From NCBI RefSeq assembly GCF_028551275.1, contig NZ_CP117025.1:2720001-2784000 (forward strand): DNA of 64,000 nt. The letters run 5' to 3'. The notes beneath the pieces are model-generated. The model had not been told where the DNA came from, searched no databases, and worked only from the letters and a program-made list of their open reading frames with translations. The position numbers were made by a program, and so were the translations under genes. This document shows, piece by piece, positions 61,586 to 64,000 of this stretch; position 1 is the stretch's first letter; each line of letters begins with the position of its first letter. Source of the stretch: Sphingomonas hankookensis. GTDB lineage: Bacteria > Pseudomonadota > Alphaproteobacteria > Sphingomonadales > Sphingomonadaceae.

Positions 61586-63546
61586 GCGGCGACGATCCGA
61601 TCGCCGCCTTCCGCGTGGAGGCGGGCGAGGTGCTGGATCAGGTCGAACAGGGGCTGCTCGACCTCGGGCACGACCTTGGCAATGCCGATCTGGTCAACGC
61701 CGTCTTCCGCGGGCTGCACACGCTGAAGGGCTCGGGCGCGATGTTCGGCTTCGATGCACTCGCCGGCTTCACCCATCACTGCGAAACCGCCTTCGACCGC
61801 GTGCGCAAGGGGCAGGTTCCGGCGACCGCCGGGCTGGTCGCGGTCATCCTGTCGGCGCAGGACCATATGCGTGCGCTGGTCGACGGTGACGCCCCCAAGG
61901 CGGAAGGCGACGCGATCCTCGCCCGCTTGCAGGCGGCGATCGACGAGGCATCGGGCGTCACTTCCGCTGCCGCCCCGACGGCTGCCCGCACCGGCTGGAC
62001 CGTGTCGTTCAAGCTGCCGGTCGACGCCATGGCCAACGGCACCAATCCGCTGATGCTGCTCGACGAATTGCGCGAGCTGGGCGACTGCACCGTCGTCGCG
62101 CGGACCGACGCCATCCCGCCGCCGTCGCAGCTGGTCCCCACCGAATGCCATGTCGGCTGGGACGTCACGCTGATCGGCGACATCAAGCGCGACGATATCG
62201 AGGACGTGTTCATCTTCGTGATGGACGACATGGACCTGACCATCGAACCGCTGGCGGTCGAGGGTGAGGAAGCGCCCATCGCCGAAACACCGGCCGTCGT
62301 CGAAGAACCCGTCGTCGCCATGGCCGCCACCGCCAGTGCCGACGGCCCCGCCGCCCGCTCGACCGCCAAGGCCGAGGAAAGCGTCCGCGTCCCCGCCGGC
62401 CGTCTCGACGCGCTGATGGACCGCGTCGGCGAACTGGTGATCGCGCAGAGCCGCCTCTCGCAGCTTGCCGACCATGGACAGGACCTCGTGCTGCGCTCGG
62501 TCTCCGAGGAGATCGAGCGGCTGGCCGGCGAACTGCGCGAAACCATGATGGTGCTGCGCATGGTCCCGGTCGGATCGCTGTTCTCGCGCTTCCGCCGCCT
62601 GATCCACGACCTGTCGCGCGATACCGGCAAGACGATCGAGTTCGAGACCGAAGGCGAAGCGACCGAGGTCGACAAGACCGTGATCGAACGCCTGTTCGAC
62701 CCGATGGTCCACCTGATCCGCAACAGCTGCGACCACGGCCTCGAAACGCCCGAGGACCGCGCCGCCGTCGGCAAGCCCGCCGCCGGCACCGTCCGCCTCG
62801 CCGCGCATCAGGCCGGAGGTGAGGTCGTCATCACCATCCGCGACGACGGCCGGGGCATCAACCGCGCCCGCGTCCGTGCGAAGGCGGAAGCGAACGGCCT
62901 GATCCAGCCCGACCAGGCGCTCACCGACCACGAACTGCTCCAGATGATCTTCGCGCCCGGTTTCTCGACCGCCGCGACCGTCACCAACCTGTCGGGCCGC
63001 GGCGTCGGCATGGACGTGGTGAAGCGCACGATCGAAGGGTTGCGCGGATCGATCGACGTCCAGTCGACCGAAGGCGAAGGATCGCTGATCGCGCTGCGCA
63101 TTCCGCTGACGCTGGCGATCATCGACGGCCTGCTCGTGCGGGTCGGCACCGGCCGCTACGTCATCCCGCTGACCGCGGTCGAGGAGTGCATCGAGCTGTC
63201 GCTGGAAGACGACATGCGCCATCGCGGCCGCAGCCTCATCACGCTGCGCGAAAAGCTGGTGCCGTTCCTGCGCCTGCGCGAACTGTTCGCGACCGACACC
63301 CGGCCGGACCCGTTCCAGAAGATCGTGGTCGTCGCCACGCCGATGGGCCGCGTCGGGCTGGTCGTCGACCAGATCATCGGCAACCACCAGACGGTGATCA
63401 AGCCGATGTCGGCGCTTCACCGCGACGCCACCACCTTTGCCGGCGCAACGATCCTCGGCGATGGCGAGGTCGCGCTGATCCTCGACATCGCCCAGCTCAT
63501 CGCGCTCGGCCAGCCTCGTGAGGAGACGCTGCGTGCAGCCGGATGA
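61582..63546 (+). CDS. cheA: Chemotaxis histidine kinase CheA
   Basis: A 654-residue hybrid-free CheA. The P1 HPt domain has His46 (LHTLKGSG). A P2-like region (~135-235) follows, then a linker rich in Ala/Glu, dimerisation P3, and the HATPase domain with N box RNSCDHGLE, G1 DDGRGIN and G2 GRGVGMDVV. The C-terminal CheW-like P5 domain is residues ~515-650. It autophosphorylates under receptor control and feeds CheY. The GTG start overlaps the cheY stop by 4 nt. Confidence 0.95.
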   Translation: MSGDDPIAAFRVEAGEVLDQVEQGLLDLGHDLGNADLVNAVFRGLHTLKGSGAMFGFDALAGFTHHCETAFDRVRKGQVPATAGLVAVILSAQDHMRALVDGDAPKAEGDAILARLQAAIDEASGVTSAAAPTAARTGWTVSFKLPVDAMANGTNPLMLLDELRELGDCTVVARTDAIPPPSQLVPTECHVGWDVTLIGDIKRDDIEDVFIFVMDDMDLTIEPLAVEGEEAPIAETPAVVEEPVVAMAATASADGPAARSTAKAEESVRVPAGRLDALMDRVGELVIAQSRLSQLADHGQDLVLRSVSEEIERLAGELRETMMVLRMVPVGSLFSRFRRLIHDLSRDTGKTIEFETEGEATEVDKTVIERLFDPMVHLIRNSCDHGLETPEDRAAVGKPAAGTVRLAAHQAGGEVVITIRDDGRGINRARVRAKAEANGLIQPDQALTDHELLQMIFAPGFSTAATVTNLSGRGVGMDVVKRTIEGLRGSIDVQSTEGEGSLIALRIPLTLAIIDGLLVRVGTGRYVIPLTAVEECIELSLEDDMRHRGRSLITLREKLVPFLRLRELFATDTRPDPFQKIVVVATPMGRVGLVVDQIIGNHQTVIKPMSALHRDATTFAGATILGDGEVALILDIAQLIALGQPREETLRAAG

Positions 63547-64000
63547 ACAACGCCAGGCGGGGGGCCTGGTCCCGTGGAACAGCGACCGCCAGCTCGAGGT
63601 GCTGGTTTTCGACTTGGGGGGTCAAAGCTTCGCGCTCGAGGCGGTGCTGGTCCGCGAAATCCTCGACATGATGCCCGAAACGCGGGTGCCCGGCGCACCC
63701 GATCTGGTCGGCCATGTCATCAACTTTCGCGGGCGGATCATTCCGCTGGCCGACCTGCACCTCGCCTTCGGGATGCGCGTGCCGGAAACGACCAAGGACA
63801 GCCGCATCGTCGTGATCGAGGCGGAGCTCGGCGGCGAGCCGACCATCCTCGGCCTGCGCACCGACAAGGTGCACGAGGTCGCGACCTTTTCGGCCGCCCA
63901 TAGCGAGGACGCGCCGGTCGTCGGCCTGCGCTGGCGCCGCGAACATGTCCGCACGCTGATCCGGCATGGCGACGACGATATCGTCGTCCTGCCCGACCTG
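63533..64000 (+). CDS. cheW: CheW coupling protein (3' end outside window)
   Basis: The first 156 codons of a CheW protein, starting GTG at 63533, which overlaps the cheA stop by 14 nt and has GGAGA 6-10 nt upstream. It has LEVLVFDLGGQSFALEAVLVREIL, then PGAPDLVGHVINFRGRIIPLADL, the SH3-like fold that links receptors to CheA. The reading frame is open at the window end. Confidence 0.93.
   Translation, partial: MQPDEQRQAGGLVPWNSDRQLEVLVFDLGGQSFALEAVLVREILDMMPETRVPGAPDLVGHVINFRGRIIPLADLHLAFGMRVPETTKDSRIVVIEAELGGEPTILGLRTDKVHEVATFSAAHSEDAPVVGLRWRREHVRTLIRHGDDDIVVLPDL

Overview
The window reads as chromosomal DNA from a high-GC alphaproteobacterium of the sphingomonad type (Sphingomonas or a close relative). 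The grounds are the rpmH-rnpA-yidD-yidC-engB order, the UPF0262, DUF2849 and DUF934 families, an [4Fe-4S] APS-reductase type CysH inside a cobA-DUF2849-cysI-DUF934-cysH operon, CtrA-like TTAA-N7-TTAA sites, and a TonB receptor beside several tryptophan-halogenase-like flavoproteins. Species assignment is inference from gene content, not a database match.

Layout. 1-616: 3' end of a halogenase-like flavoprotein. 0.6-3.5 kb: PilZ protein, tRNA-Leu(CAA), DUF805, YifB/ComM and a small membrane protein. 3.5-6.7 kb: rpmH-rnpA-yidD-yidC-engB. 6.8-10.5 kb: ExoD, GST, alpha/beta hydrolase, YitT-like protein, soluble PAS-chemoreceptor. 10.6-12.9 kb: asd, then a decayed DUF6402-type gene and a small companion. 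12.9-19.1 kb: S9 peptidase, SH3-like protein, 2-hydroxyacid dehydrogenase, HIT protein, a 364-bp gap and a glutamine amidotransferase. 19.2-25.0 kb: small lipoprotein, nitronate monooxygenase-like protein, glycosyltransferase, hydrolase, SelO. 25.1-31.0 kb: astD-like gene, then the assimilatory sulfate reduction operon (cobA, DUF2849, cysI, a RidA-like gene, DUF934, cysH).

The accessory core is 32.0-50.5 kb. On the minus strand are two tightly overlapping operons: four tryptophan-halogenase-family genes (40.8-46.7 kb) and nine genes (32.0-40.7 kb) encoding an MFS permease, a cytosolic sugar isomerase, a Gfo/Idh/MocA dehydrogenase, a c-type cytochrome, two exported TIM-barrel isomerases, a DUF1080 protein, a Tat-signal 'subunit 3' and a GMC flavoprotein. 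This set fits a periplasmic glucoside-3-dehydrogenase / 3-keto-glycoside pathway. A large TonB-dependent receptor is transcribed divergently (47.1-50.5 kb). LacI-type palindromes lie before both the permease operon and the receptor, so they may form one carbohydrate regulon. One of the four halogenase-like proteins has lost its catalytic lysine and the other hallmark motifs.

50.7-60.6 kb is mostly housekeeping: dnaB, UPF0262, a GH25-like protein, cdd, a MerR-TipAS regulator, dcd, comEC, gltX and gltA. The window ends in a chemotaxis operon (STAS, cheY, cheA, start of cheW) preceded by a perfect TTAA-N7-TTAA motif. Near-identical motifs precede the PilZ gene and the PAS-chemoreceptor gene, suggesting a CtrA-type motility/signalling regulon.

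A family of paired-palindrome repeats occurs four times. One copy lies in frame inside selO, and its 25-nt left arm is identical to that of an intergenic copy at 15316.
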